64,000 nucleotides of DNA from Flavobacteriaceae bacterium (lineage in GTDB: Bacteria > Bacteroidota > Bacteroidia > Flavobacteriales > Flavobacteriaceae): the NCBI GenBank assembly GCA_003443635.1, contig CP031964.1, positions 590,321-654,320 on the forward strand. The letters are read 5' to 3'. The position numbers and the translations under genes were made by a program. How positions within the stretch are numbered: position 1 is the stretch's first letter; each line of letters opens with the position of its first letter. Shown here piece after piece: positions 27,780-36,579 of the stretch. Below the pieces are notes generated by a model. The model was given only the letters and a program-made list of their open reading frames with translations. It was not told where the DNA came from and did not search any database.

Positions 27780-28221
27780 GAAGATTTAATAATGATTGTC
27801 TTTTTTGATCAATAATTATTAGAGAAATCATTGTTTTTAAAATAGATTTATTAAAAAAATCAAAACCTTTATTTACTTTTAAAATTAGCAGTCATTTAAT
27901 TTTTTAGAACGCTTCATACCATAATATTAAATAAAAATCACCTCCTGTTAATTATAAAATACTTCTAGTATTAATAAAATTGTATTACCTACTTAACTAA
28001 AGCAAGTCAATACTTTACTCGATGATACAATCATTTTACTCAATGTTGCGTGTGGCATTGTATTTGAATCTATAATTTAAGCTTAATTTCTTTATCTAAA
28101 GTTGAAAATAGAAGTTTAAGGGTAAATGCAATTTTTAATGTCATTAATAAGTAAAAACAAAAATCATCATCATCTAAAAATTAAAATAATCATATTTTTT
28201 TAACCCTCACACAGATTAACT
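27780..28221. other. 442-base gene-free region upstream of the pseudo-receiver regulator
   Basis: Very A+T rich. I see an imperfect inverted repeat after the cupin gene (AATGATT at 27789 with AATCATT near 27826, then a T-run), possibly its terminator. There is a near-consensus -7 box TGTATTTG at 28059-28066 that would leave a leader of about 150 bases for the regulator. A small hairpin CAATG/CATTG lies just ahead of it. No ORF or RNA gene is convincing. Confidence 0.4.
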
Positions 28222-28899
28222 ATGCATAAACCAATTAATGTTCTAATAGTTGAAAATCAATCATTAATTATAGATGCATTTAAAAGAGCTTTAGAGCATA
28301 TTGATAATACATTTAAAAATTTAAATTTTAATATAAACATCGTTAAAAATTGTAAAGTTGCTTTTGCAGAAATAAAAAAAACAGCCCCAAATAATTTAAT
28401 AGATCTCATATTATTAAATATTGATATTCCACCATGTCGTACAAAAAAAGTGATTTTTATAGATGATTTAGCTTTAGAATTAAAAAAACAATTTCCTAAA
28501 ACTAAAATTATTGTATTTGCATTAAAGTGTGATAATCACAGAATTAATGCTATTATAAAAGAGCTAAATCCAGACAGTATATTAATTAATACTGATGTTG
28601 ATTTTAATGAGCTTACGCATGCCATCAAGACTGTTTTAGTTGAGCCTCCATATTATAGTAAAAAAGTGATGCGTTTTATTAGAAAATATATGACAAATGA
28701 TCTTAGATTAGATAAAGTAGATAGATTAATTTTGTACTATTTGTCTCAAGGCATTAAAACTAGTGACTTGCCTGAATTAGTTTATCTTTCTATTAGTGCT
28801 ATAGAAAGGCGTAAAAGACTTTTAAAAGAGACATTTAATCTAGAAAAAGGAAATGACAAGGCACTAATTAAAATAGCTCAAGAAAGAGGTATTATTTAG
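28222..28899 (+). CDS. Orphan LuxR-type regulator with degenerate receiver domain
   Basis: 225 residues: an N-terminal CheY-like domain (about 4-140) and a C-terminal helix-turn-helix of LuxR/FixJ type (DRLILYYLSQGIKTSDLPEL, then LSISAIERRKRLLKETF). The receiver lacks every residue of phosphorylation chemistry. The phospho-acceptor position in LILLNIDIP is Asn66; the acidic pocket is reduced to Glu11-Asn12; the Thr/Ser site after the fourth strand is Ala100; and the switch lysine is Asn123. It is therefore a pseudo-receiver that probably responds to binding or dimerisation instead of phosphate. No histidine kinase is adjacent. Target genes are unknown. Confidence 0.8.
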   Translation: MHKPINVLIVENQSLIIDAFKRALEHIDNTFKNLNFNINIVKNCKVAFAEIKKTAPNNLIDLILLNIDIPPCRTKKVIFIDDLALELKKQFPKTKIIVFALKCDNHRINAIIKELNPDSILINTDVDFNELTHAIKTVLVEPPYYSKKVMRFIRKYMTNDLRLDKVDRLILYYLSQGIKTSDLPELVYLSISAIERRKRLLKETFNLEKGNDKALIKIAQERGII

Positions 28900-28906
28900 T
28901 GGATGA

Positions 28907-29620
28907 TTAACTAATATCAAACTCTACAATTAAAGGGCAATGGTCACTATAGTGAGACCAGTCTTTATGACCACCAACAGTAACATTTTTTAATTTTTTT
29001 ATAAAAAAAGTTGAAGCAAAACAATAATCTAAATGATAAGGTTTGGTGATGTCTTTATAGAGATAAAATGTAGCATCTTTTTCTTTGCCTTGCTCTTGAT
29101 TATAAAAATAATGATAGGTACTTTGTATTTCTAACATTATAAGCTTGCTTACAATATTACTATGATTGGCTATTCGATTTGGCTTATCCCAAAATGTATT
29201 ACTATTTAAATCTCCAGCAATAATTACATTTTTGTGTTTTAATAAATCTGAATAATAATTGATTGCGTTCCAAGTCTGTGCGCCGTAATTATCTCCATTA
29301 TTTGGTTTTTGACCCCAAATAGCAAGTAAAATAAACTCGATATATTTATTTTTAATTGATAGAGGAACAACATATCTAAAATCAGGATTATGTCTGTCTA
29401 TTAGTGAAATTTTATAATCAGAATATGAATATACACCTAAACCTTTATGTGGATTGTCCCCATACCAAAATGCATCGTTAGGTGAACAAACATTTTTTTT
29501 AAATTTTAATTTTTCAAGATTTTCACTTTCGGGTATAATTAATATATCCGGATGTTTTTTAAGAATAAATTTAGCTTTCTTTCGAAATGCCATTTGGCAA
29601 TTCCATGTAATTAGTTTCAA
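28907..29620 (-). CDS. Cytoplasmic endonuclease/exonuclease/phosphatase-family protein, TTG start
   Basis: 237-residue DNase I-fold protein without a signal peptide. It opens directly with the first family motif, (M)KLITWNCQMAF, so the TTG at 29620 is the most credible start. Other motifs: LIIPESEN (catalytic Glu region), VIIAGDLNSN (Asp/Asn), YHLDYCFAS and YSDHCPLIVEF (Asp-His). It is much shorter than the exported paralogue at 18201 and differs in sequence. It converges on the pseudo-receiver gene with 7 bases between stops. Substrate could be DNA, RNA or a phosphoester. Confidence 0.83.
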   Translation of the reverse strand: MKLITWNCQMAFRKKAKFILKKHPDILIIPESENLEKLKFKKNVCSPNDAFWYGDNPHKGLGVYSYSDYKISLIDRHNPDFRYVVPLSIKNKYIEFILLAIWGQKPNNGDNYGAQTWNAINYYSDLLKHKNVIIAGDLNSNTFWDKPNRIANHSNIVSKLIMLEIQSTYHYFYNQEQGKEKDATFYLYKDITKPYHLDYCFASTFFIKKLKNVTVGGHKDWSHYSDHCPLIVEFDIS

Positions 29621-29750
29621 TATATAAGTATATTATTTTTTAAATATAAAAATATATAATGATACTATCAATATTGATTAATATTAACGAAGCCTTATTA
29701 CGATGATGTACTTTTTTTTATGTTATTTGTATTATTAATAATTAAGGATA

Positions 29751-32189
29751 ATGAAGAAACTCATTTTTTTAATCACATTCTTGTTCAGTCTTATGGGGAC
29801 TGCTCAAATTTTAGAGCCAGTAAAATGGGAGTTTGAATCTAAAAAACTAAGTGAAGATACTTACGAATTAACGTTTATAGCAAATATAGAAGAGCATTGG
29901 GCTCTATATTCTCAATTTATAGAAGAAGGAGGGCCAATACCTACAGCATTTACATTTGAAGATAGTGATACATATACTTTAATTGACAATGTTGTAGAGT
30001 CAGACGAAAATAAAGTGACCAAGCATGACTCTGTATTTGAAATGGAAGTATCTAAATTTTATGATAAAGCAGTATTTACGCAAATTATAAAAGTTACAAA
30101 CCCAGAAGCAGTAGTTAGTGGATCTTTAGTTTTTATGACTTGTGATGACGAACGTTGTCTTCCTCCTACTGATGTTCCATTTGAGTTTAGTTTTACTGAA
30201 AAAACAACTAATAATAATTTCTTTAATCAAGCAGGGAAAAATCTTTTAGAACCAGTAAAATGGGCATATCAACCTGTAAAAATAGATGATACGACTTATG
30301 ATCTGGTATTTACAGCTACAATTAATGAGCATTGGGCATTATATTCACAGTTTATTGAAGAAAAAGACATTAGACCAATTCCTACTCAATTTACCTTTAA
30401 AACAAATGAAGCATATACTTTAATTGAAAGTGTCGTAGAATCAGACGAAAATAAAGTGACTAAGCATGATGTTGTGTTTGATATGCAGGTTTCAAAATTT
30501 TATAACGAAGCAACATTTATACAACGCATTAAACTAAATAAATCTGAAGCGATTATAAAAGGAGAATTGTTATTTACAACTTGTGATGATGAGAAATGCA
30601 TTTTTCCACCAGAAATAGAATTTCAATTTAACATTAATGCTAAAGGACAAAGTGCTGGTTTTGATTTATCTGAAGTTAATGCTGAAACTTCAAATATTAA
30701 TAATACAAATGTAAATAATCTGCTTTATGGAATGTCTCCTGAAGATGTTAAATCCTCGGCAGTAAAAGTAGAACAAGGGAAATCACTTTGGAATATTTTT
30801 GCTTTAGGATTTATAGGTGGACTATTAGCATTATTAACACCCTGTGTGTTTCCAATGATTCCTTTAACTGTTAGCTTTTTTACAAAAGGCAGTGATAAAA
30901 AAGGAGGCTTATCTAAAGCTATTTTATATGGTTTTTTTATTCTTGCAGTGTATTTAATATTAAGTGTCCCTTTTCATTTATTAGACTCTGTAAACCCTGA
31001 TATACTTAATGAGATATCTACAAATGTTACTTTAAATGTAATTTTCTTTGTTGTATTTGTCTTTTTTGCCTTTTCCTTTTTTGGATATTACGAATTGACT
31101 TTACCATCGAGTTGGATGGAAAAAACTACTAAAGGTGAAAATGTAGGAGGTATTTTAGGAGTCTTTTTTATGGCATTAACTTTAGCTTTGGTCTCTTTTT
31201 CATGTACAGGGCCTATATTGGGATCACTACTAGCAGGCTCTTTAAGTACAGATGGAGGTGCTTGGCAATTAACTGCTGGTATGGGTGGTTTTGGAGTAGC
31301 TTTAGGGCTACCTTTTGCATTGTTTGCGATGTTCCCTAATATGCTTAATGCTTTGCCTAAATCAGGAGGCTGGCTTAATACAACTAAAGTTGTTCTAGGG
31401 TTTCTAGAATTAGCATTAGCATTTAAGTTTTTATCTAACGCAGACCTAGTTAAACATTGGGGGATCCTTAAAATAGAAGCATTCTTAGGTTTATGGATTA
31501 TTATTTTTATTGGATTAACACTGTATATTTTTGCTAAAATTAAATTCCCTCACGATTCGCCTATCAAAAAGTTGTCCTTTTTTAGGATTTCTTCCGGGAT
31601 TTTAGTAGCAGCATTTACCGTTTATTTAATATCTGGCTTTAGAATTAATAAAGAAACAAAAACATTTACTCCACTAACATTGTTGAGTGGATTAGCACCA
31701 CCAGTTGGATATAGTTTTTTATACCCTAAAGATGCTCCAGGAAATTTAACTTCGTTTAAAGATTTAAAAGAAGGTATTGCCTATGCTAAAAGTGTAAATA
31801 AACCTATTATGATTGATTTTACGGGCTATGCCTGTGTTAATTGCAGGAAAATGGAAGAAAATGTATGGCCTGATGAAACAATAAATGGCTATATAAAGAA
31901 TGATTTTGTATTAATTTCTTTATATGCAGATGATAAAACAGAGCTTTCAGAAAGTGAAAAAGTAGAAGTGAATCGTGCAAATGGAAGTGTGAGAAAACTT
32001 AAAACTATAGGGCATAAATGGTCACATTTTCAGACACAATTTTTTCAATCTAATACCTTGCCGTATTATGTATTATTAACTCCAGATGGTAAACAAGTTT
32101 TAAATCAACCTGTAGGCTATACACCAGATAAAAAAGAATATGCAGCCTTTTTAAAAGAAGGTTTAGATGCTAATAACAAGATTAAATAG
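29751..32189 (+). CDS. dsbD: Thiol:disulfide interchange protein DsbD with duplicated N-terminal domain
   Basis: Transfers electrons from cytoplasmic thioredoxin across the inner membrane to periplasmic partners. After a signal peptide there are two tandem DsbD-alpha domains (about 20-150 and 165-300), each starting LEPVKW and ending with a redox pair, TCDDERC and TCDDEKC. The CcdA-like membrane domain (about 345-620) holds LLTPCVFPM and SFSCTGPI, the two transmembrane cysteines. The C-terminal thioredoxin domain has YACVNCRKM (CxxC). At 812 residues it is far longer than E. coli DsbD (about 565), the extra part being the second alpha domain and linker. HupE follows after about 100 bases. Confidence 0.94.
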   Translation: MKKLIFLITFLFSLMGTAQILEPVKWEFESKKLSEDTYELTFIANIEEHWALYSQFIEEGGPIPTAFTFEDSDTYTLIDNVVESDENKVTKHDSVFEMEVSKFYDKAVFTQIIKVTNPEAVVSGSLVFMTCDDERCLPPTDVPFEFSFTEKTTNNNFFNQAGKNLLEPVKWAYQPVKIDDTTYDLVFTATINEHWALYSQFIEEKDIRPIPTQFTFKTNEAYTLIESVVESDENKVTKHDVVFDMQVSKFYNEATFIQRIKLNKSEAIIKGELLFTTCDDEKCIFPPEIEFQFNINAKGQSAGFDLSEVNAETSNINNTNVNNLLYGMSPEDVKSSAVKVEQGKSLWNIFALGFIGGLLALLTPCVFPMIPLTVSFFTKGSDKKGGLSKAILYGFFILAVYLILSVPFHLLDSVNPDILNEISTNVTLNVIFFVVFVFFAFSFFGYYELTLPSSWMEKTTKGENVGGILGVFFMALTLALVSFSCTGPILGSLLAGSLSTDGGAWQLTAGMGGFGVALGLPFALFAMFPNMLNALPKSGGWLNTTKVVLGFLELALAFKFLSNADLVKHWGILKIEAFLGLWIIIFIGLTLYIFAKIKFPHDSPIKKLSFFRISSGILVAAFTVYLISGFRINKETKTFTPLTLLSGLAPPVGYSFLYPKDAPGNLTSFKDLKEGIAYAKSVNKPIMIDFTGYACVNCRKMEENVWPDETINGYIKNDFVLISLYADDKTELSESEKVEVNRANGSVRKLKTIGHKWSHFQTQFFQSNTLPYYVLLTPDGKQVLNQPVGYTPDKKEYAAFLKEGLDANNKIK

Positions 32190-32285
32190 TTTTATGAGCT
32201 GTGTATTTGGTCGTAAAACCACAAAAAATATAAGATTATTATATTAATTTATATAGATTTGAAACATCCCTAATGTTTTAAAATT

Positions 32286-32876
32286 ATGTTTGATGACTTT
32301 TGGTTTAATATAAAATATGGTGTTAACCACGTACTAGATGTTAATGGTTATGACCATGTCTTGTTTTTAATTGTACTAGCTGTTCCTTATTTGTTTAAAG
32401 ACTGGAAACGTGTATTAGTGTTAGTATCAATGTTTACTCTCGGACATACATTATCTTTAGTATTAGCAGCTTATGATATTGTAACAGTTAACGGAAAATT
32501 AGTAGAATTTTTAATTCCAGTAACAATTTTAATCACTGCATTATATAATGTGTTTACTTCTGGTAAGCGTGCTAAAGATCAAAAAATAGGACTTTTATTT
32601 TTTACAACTTTATTTTTTGGATTAGTACACGGATTAGGCTTTGCACGAGAGTTTAGTATATTGGTTGACGATACAGATAATAAGCTAATGACCCTTATAG
32701 AATTTGCTTTAGGGATAGAAATTGCGCAAATCATTATTGTATTTGTAGCATTGTTCTTAGGCTTTTTAGGGCAAACTATTTTTAGGTTTTCTAAGCGTGA
32801 TTGGGTAATGGTTATTTCTGCAATAGTAATAGGATTAGTCATTCCAATGTTAATAGAGAGTGATTTACTTTCTTAA
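32286..32876 (+). CDS. HupE/UreJ-family membrane protein
   Basis: 196-residue integral membrane protein with six hydrophobic segments. It begins with NIKYGVNHVLDVNGYDHVLFLIVLAV, whose His-Asp-His pattern is typical of the HupE/UreJ family, and has FTLGHTLSLVLA and FGLVHGLGFARE later. HupE and UreJ are linked to nickel uptake in hydrogenase and urease loci, but neither enzyme is encoded here, so the transported ion is uncertain. It follows dsbD by 96 bases, possibly one transcript. No signal peptide or metal-binding tail beyond the family motifs. Confidence 0.85.
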   Translation: MFDDFWFNIKYGVNHVLDVNGYDHVLFLIVLAVPYLFKDWKRVLVLVSMFTLGHTLSLVLAAYDIVTVNGKLVEFLIPVTILITALYNVFTSGKRAKDQKIGLLFFTTLFFGLVHGLGFAREFSILVDDTDNKLMTLIEFALGIEIAQIIIVFVALFLGFLGQTIFRFSKRDWVMVISAIVIGLVIPMLIESDLLS

Positions 32877-33067
32877 TTTAGTTAAAGTTTTACCAAACTT
32901 TAATAGCCTTAGGTTGTAATTAAAATACGAACCTGTTATCTTCGTTATTATATCTGCGAATAAAAAATTATAGTGGTATTATTGTGGTTTGTTAAGTAGA
33001 ATCTAAGGTTATAATAAAGAACCTGACTTTTTAAAATAATAAAAACAGATTAAAGAAAAGTATTTTA

Positions 33068-33496
33068 ATGTCTGAAGAGAAACAACTAAAGTATGATACT
33101 GCATATTTAAAAATAGCAAAAGAGTGGGGACAATTATCATATTGTGAACGTAAACAAGTTGGAGCGATAATTGTAAGAGATAGAATGATTATTTCTGATG
33201 GATATAATGGAACACCTACTGGTTTTGAAAATGTATGTGAAGATAGTCAAGGCAATACAAAATGGTATGTGTTACATGCAGAAGCTAATGCCATTTCTAA
33301 AGTGGCAGGCTCTACACAGTCCTGTAAAGGCGCTACACTTTATATTACATTATCACCATGTAAAGAATGTAGTAAGCTTATATATCAAGCAGGAATTGTA
33401 CGTGTAGTATATAGTAAAGAATATAAAGACGATTCGGGATTAGAGTTTTTAAGAAAAGCAGGAGTAATTGTAGATTATTTACCAATTTTAAAATAG
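33068..33496 (+). CDS. Deoxycytidylate (dCMP) deaminase family protein
   Basis: 142-residue zinc deaminase of the ComEB/dCMP deaminase group, supplying dUMP for thymidylate synthesis. The zinc motif is complete: YVLHAEANAIS (His ligand and catalytic Glu near residue 78) and LSPCKECSKLI (two Cys ligands). The N-terminal CERKQVGAIIVRDRMIISDGYNGTPTGF contacts nucleotide. Length is normal. Its TAG stop shares a base with the GTG start of the next gene, so the two are coupled translationally. Confidence 0.93.
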   Translation: MSEEKQLKYDTAYLKIAKEWGQLSYCERKQVGAIIVRDRMIISDGYNGTPTGFENVCEDSQGNTKWYVLHAEANAISKVAGSTQSCKGATLYITLSPCKECSKLIYQAGIVRVVYSKEYKDDSGLEFLRKAGVIVDYLPILK

Positions 33497-35091
33497 TGCA
33501 GATAAAAAAAGTATACATACCATTATTATTAGGTTTAGCAGTAGCTATAGGAATCTTTATTGGAGGAAAATTAAGTTTTTCGGATGAATCAGGACGTTTG
33601 TTTTCTGAGAATTCTAAAAAAGATAAACTTAATAGACTTATAGATTATATTGACTATGAGTATGTAGACGATATTAATACTGATAGTATTGTAGATGTCA
33701 CGGTAAATAAGATACTAGACAATTTAGACCCGCATTCTACTTATATCCCTAAAAGAGATTTACAGCGCGTTACAGAAAGCATGAAAGGCGACTTTGTAGG
33801 CATTGGAGTGAGTTTTTATACACTTCGCGATACAGTTACAGTTATTAGAACATTAGAAGGAGGGCCAGCTGGTAAAGTAGGTATTAAAGCAGGAGACCGT
33901 ATTGTTATAGCAGATGGAGACTCTATTTATGGAAGAGAATGGACCAATGATAGAGTAGTGCAAAAACTAAGAGGTGTTAAAAACTCTAAAGTAACTCTTA
34001 AAGTTTTTAGAAAGGGAGAACCTGAGCTTTTAAAATTTAATGTGAAACGAAGTGATGTCCCTATAAAAAGTGTAGACGCATCGTATATGCTTACAAATGA
34101 TTTAGGTTATATAAAAGTAAATCGTTTTGCAGAAACAACCTATAAAGAATTCAAAACAGGATTAGATAAACTTCAAGATAAAGGAGCGACAAAGCTCATA
34201 CTAGATTTACGAGATAATCCAGGAGGGTTTTTAAATGTAACAGAACGAATTGTTGATGAGTTTTTAGGAAAAAATAAACTCATATTATATACAAAAAATA
34301 AGAGCGGAAAAATTGAAAAAACTTTTGCAACCAAGCGAGGTGATTTTGAAGAAGGTGAAATATATGTACTAATTAATGAGAACTCAGCATCTGCAAGTGA
34401 AATTGTTGCAGGCGCATTACAAGATAACGACAAAGGGACTATTATAGGACGTCGTTCTTATGGAAAAGGATTAGTGCAACGTGAAATGGCTTTAGGAGAT
34501 GGTAGCGCAATTAGATTAACTGTATCGAGATATTATACACCTACAGGACGCTCTATACAGCGTTCGTATAAAAACGGAAATCAAAATTATTACAATGATT
34601 ATTATAAACGAAAAGATAATGGAGAATTATCTAATGAAGATAAAATTGAAATAGCAGATTCTTTAAAGTTTACGACACCTAAAGGAAAAATAGTTTATGG
34701 CGGTGGAGGCATTATTCCAGATGTGTTTGTACCAATCAATAAAAAGAAAAATAGTGATACTGTAGAAGGTATTGTTGCAAGTGAAGCAATGGCTAATTTT
34801 ATTTTTCGTGAATTAGATAAAGACAGAGGAAAATTTGAAGGTATAAGTGAGCAAGATTTTATTAATGATTTTGAATTTGATGATATTGTTTTAGAGCGTT
34901 TTAGCGAATATCTCAATAGTATCACACGTCGTAATATAACATTTTACGCTTATAACGATGAAATAAAGTTATATCTTAAAGCTACATTAGGAGAACAATT
35001 ATATGGTACAGAAGCCTATACTAAAATTGTTAATAGTGATGACTTAATGATTAGTAAAGTTAAGTCAGTCATTAATAATGCTAAAGACTAA
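33496..35091 (+). CDS. S41-family C-terminal processing peptidase, GTG start
   Basis: 531-residue periplasmic serine protease anchored by an N-terminal signal/membrane segment (PLLLGLAVAIGIFIG). A PDZ domain spans about 85-170 (GIGVSFYTLRDTVTVIRTLEGGPAGKVGIKAGD). The tail-specific protease domain follows, with the catalytic serine in NENSASASEIVAGAL and the lysine in GRRSYGKGLVQ (Ser/Lys dyad). It cuts proteins at C-terminal tails, as CtpA/Prc do. Translation starts at GTG overlapping the deaminase stop; the next in-frame ATG would remove the signal. It converges on the next gene with only 2 bases between. Confidence 0.94.
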   Translation: MQIKKVYIPLLLGLAVAIGIFIGGKLSFSDESGRLFSENSKKDKLNRLIDYIDYEYVDDINTDSIVDVTVNKILDNLDPHSTYIPKRDLQRVTESMKGDFVGIGVSFYTLRDTVTVIRTLEGGPAGKVGIKAGDRIVIADGDSIYGREWTNDRVVQKLRGVKNSKVTLKVFRKGEPELLKFNVKRSDVPIKSVDASYMLTNDLGYIKVNRFAETTYKEFKTGLDKLQDKGATKLILDLRDNPGGFLNVTERIVDEFLGKNKLILYTKNKSGKIEKTFATKRGDFEEGEIYVLINENSASASEIVAGALQDNDKGTIIGRRSYGKGLVQREMALGDGSAIRLTVSRYYTPTGRSIQRSYKNGNQNYYNDYYKRKDNGELSNEDKIEIADSLKFTTPKGKIVYGGGGIIPDVFVPINKKKNSDTVEGIVASEAMANFIFRELDKDRGKFEGISEQDFINDFEFDDIVLERFSEYLNSITRRNITFYAYNDEIKLYLKATLGEQLYGTEAYTKIVNSDDLMISKVKSVINNAKD

Positions 35092-35093
35092 TA

Positions 35094-35291
35094 TTATTTC
35101 TTTTTAAGAGCCTCGATTTTCTTAGAGACCCTTAAAATAGTAAGCAATAAAATAGCACATAATCCAGCTATTATAGTAATTACAGCTACAATACTTTCGC
35201 CTTCAAAAGGAGCATTAAAATCAACTTGAGTAATATTGTAAATAATAAATGCTAAAGCAATTAAACTCAATATGTAAGTAAATAATTTCAT
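35094..35291 (-). CDS. Small two-helix membrane protein
   Basis: 65 residues with two hydrophobic segments (about 4-21 and 33-52) joined by a short acidic loop (VDFNAPFEGES) and a basic C-terminal tail (RVSKKIEALKKK). It lies 13 bases downstream of the marC-like gene on the same strand, so they form an operon. It converges on the S41 gene. I know similar short proteins in flavobacterial genomes but no function. Confidence 0.7.
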   Translation of the reverse strand: MKLFTYILSLIALAFIIYNITQVDFNAPFEGESIVAVITIIAGLCAILLLTILRVSKKIEALKKK

Positions 35292-35304
35292 CAGTTTAAG
35301 TTTT

Positions 35305-35883
35305 TTATAAAAGCTCTTTAATATTAGTTGTAAATAGTTTTACGGCTATAGCAAGCAAAATAACTCCAAATACTTTTCGTATAATACTTATTCCATTTTT
35401 GCCGATAAAACGTTCTATTCTCGCAGATGTTTTTAATACTATATAAATAAATAAAACATTTACAATTACTGCAATAATAATATTCTGAATTTCGTATTCT
35501 GCACGAATAGATAACAGAGTCGTTAAACTTCCAGGACCTGCAATTAATGGAAAAGCTAAGGGAAATACAGAAGCTGTTAAAGCAGTACTCTCATCTTGTT
35601 TGTACAGTGTGATCCCTAATATCATTTCTAATGCGATAAAGAAGAGTATAAATGCACCTGCGACTGCAAAAGAGTTTACATCAATTCCAATAAGTGTTAA
35701 GATATTATTTCCTACAAATAAGAAAACAATCATGATAATACCTGCAATTACAGAAGCTTTTTCGCTCTGTATGTGACCTGCTTTTTTTCTTAAATCTATA
35801 ATTATTGGAATGTTCCCAATAATATCTATTACAGCAAATAAAATCATAAATGCTGTAAAAATTTCTTTAAAATTTAATTGCAT
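35305..35883 (-). CDS. MarC-family membrane protein
   Basis: 192-residue inner-membrane protein with six hydrophobic segments and MarC family features: FAVIDIIGNIPIIIDL in the first helix, the conserved FPLAFPLIAGPGSLTTLL in the middle, and RIERFIGKNGISIIRKVFGVILLAIAVKLF at the C-terminus. The family's transport function is unproven despite the historical link to multiple antibiotic resistance. It is divergent from the DUF3109 gene and precedes a small membrane protein. Confidence 0.92.
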   Translation of the reverse strand: MQLNFKEIFTAFMILFAVIDIIGNIPIIIDLRKKAGHIQSEKASVIAGIIMIVFLFVGNNILTLIGIDVNSFAVAGAFILFFIALEMILGITLYKQDESTALTASVFPLAFPLIAGPGSLTTLLSIRAEYEIQNIIIAVIVNVLFIYIVLKTSARIERFIGKNGISIIRKVFGVILLAIAVKLFTTNIKELL

Positions 35884-35983
35884 AACAATTAGGTTATTTT
35901 AAAATCTGAGGCAAAGGTCGGTATTAAAAATAAATAAGCAATAATTATTACAACCTTTATAGAGTATCATATAATCATACTAT

Positions 35984-35991
35984 TATATTTG
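35984..35991 (+). promoter_or_regulatory. -7 box of DUF3109 promoter, leaderless arrangement
   Basis: TATATTTG matches TAnnTTTG exactly and ends 4 bases before the ATG at 35996. Transcription should begin at the start codon itself. Confidence 0.6.
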
Positions 35992-35995
35992 CAGT

Positions 35996-36571
35996 ATGTT
36001 TCAACTAGGAAAAACAATAGTCTCTGAAGACATTATAAAAAAAGACTTTGTGTGTAATTTAAGTACCTGTAAAGGAGCTTGTTGTATAGATGGAGATGCT
36101 GGAGCTCCGTTAGAAGAAGATGAGGTAGCTATTTTAAAAGAAATTTACCCTAAAGTAAAGCCTTTTTTGAGACAAGAAGGGATAAACGCAATCGAAACTC
36201 AAGGTACCTCTATTATATCTGATTTTGATGAATTTGAAACCCCTTTAATTAATGGCGCCGATTGTGCATATGTTATTTTTGATGAAAATAAAACTGCGCT
36301 TTGTGCTATTGAAGAAGCATATAATCAAGGAGAGGTGAGTTGGAAAAAACCTGTTTCTTGTCACCTATACCCAATACGTACGAGAGATTACACAGAATTC
36401 TCTGCTGTTAATTACGATAAATGGGAAATTTGTGATGATGCTTGTACGCTAGGTAAAGAGCTGCAAATACCTATTTATAAATTTGTAAAAGAAGCTTTGA
36501 TTCGAAAATTTGGAGAAGATTGGTATACAGAATTGGAAACAATTGCTGAACAAATGAATACTAGTAAATAA
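35996..36571 (+). CDS. DUF3109-family cysteine-rich protein
   Basis: 191 residues of the DUF3109 family. The N-terminal cysteine cluster CNLSTCKGACCIDGDAGAPL and later single cysteines (ADCAYVIF, ALCAIE, SCHLYPIR, ICDDAC) suggest bound metal or an iron-sulfur cluster, as in the YkgJ-like zinc/iron-chelating group. Length is normal and there is no signal peptide, so it is cytoplasmic. The promoter leaves no leader. The DUF547 gene follows after 8 bases. The biochemical role is unknown. Confidence 0.85.
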   Translation: MFQLGKTIVSEDIIKKDFVCNLSTCKGACCIDGDAGAPLEEDEVAILKEIYPKVKPFLRQEGINAIETQGTSIISDFDEFETPLINGADCAYVIFDENKTALCAIEEAYNQGEVSWKKPVSCHLYPIRTRDYTEFSAVNYDKWEICDDACTLGKELQIPIYKFVKEALIRKFGEDWYTELETIAEQMNTSK

Positions 36572-36579
36572 AAGTAGTT

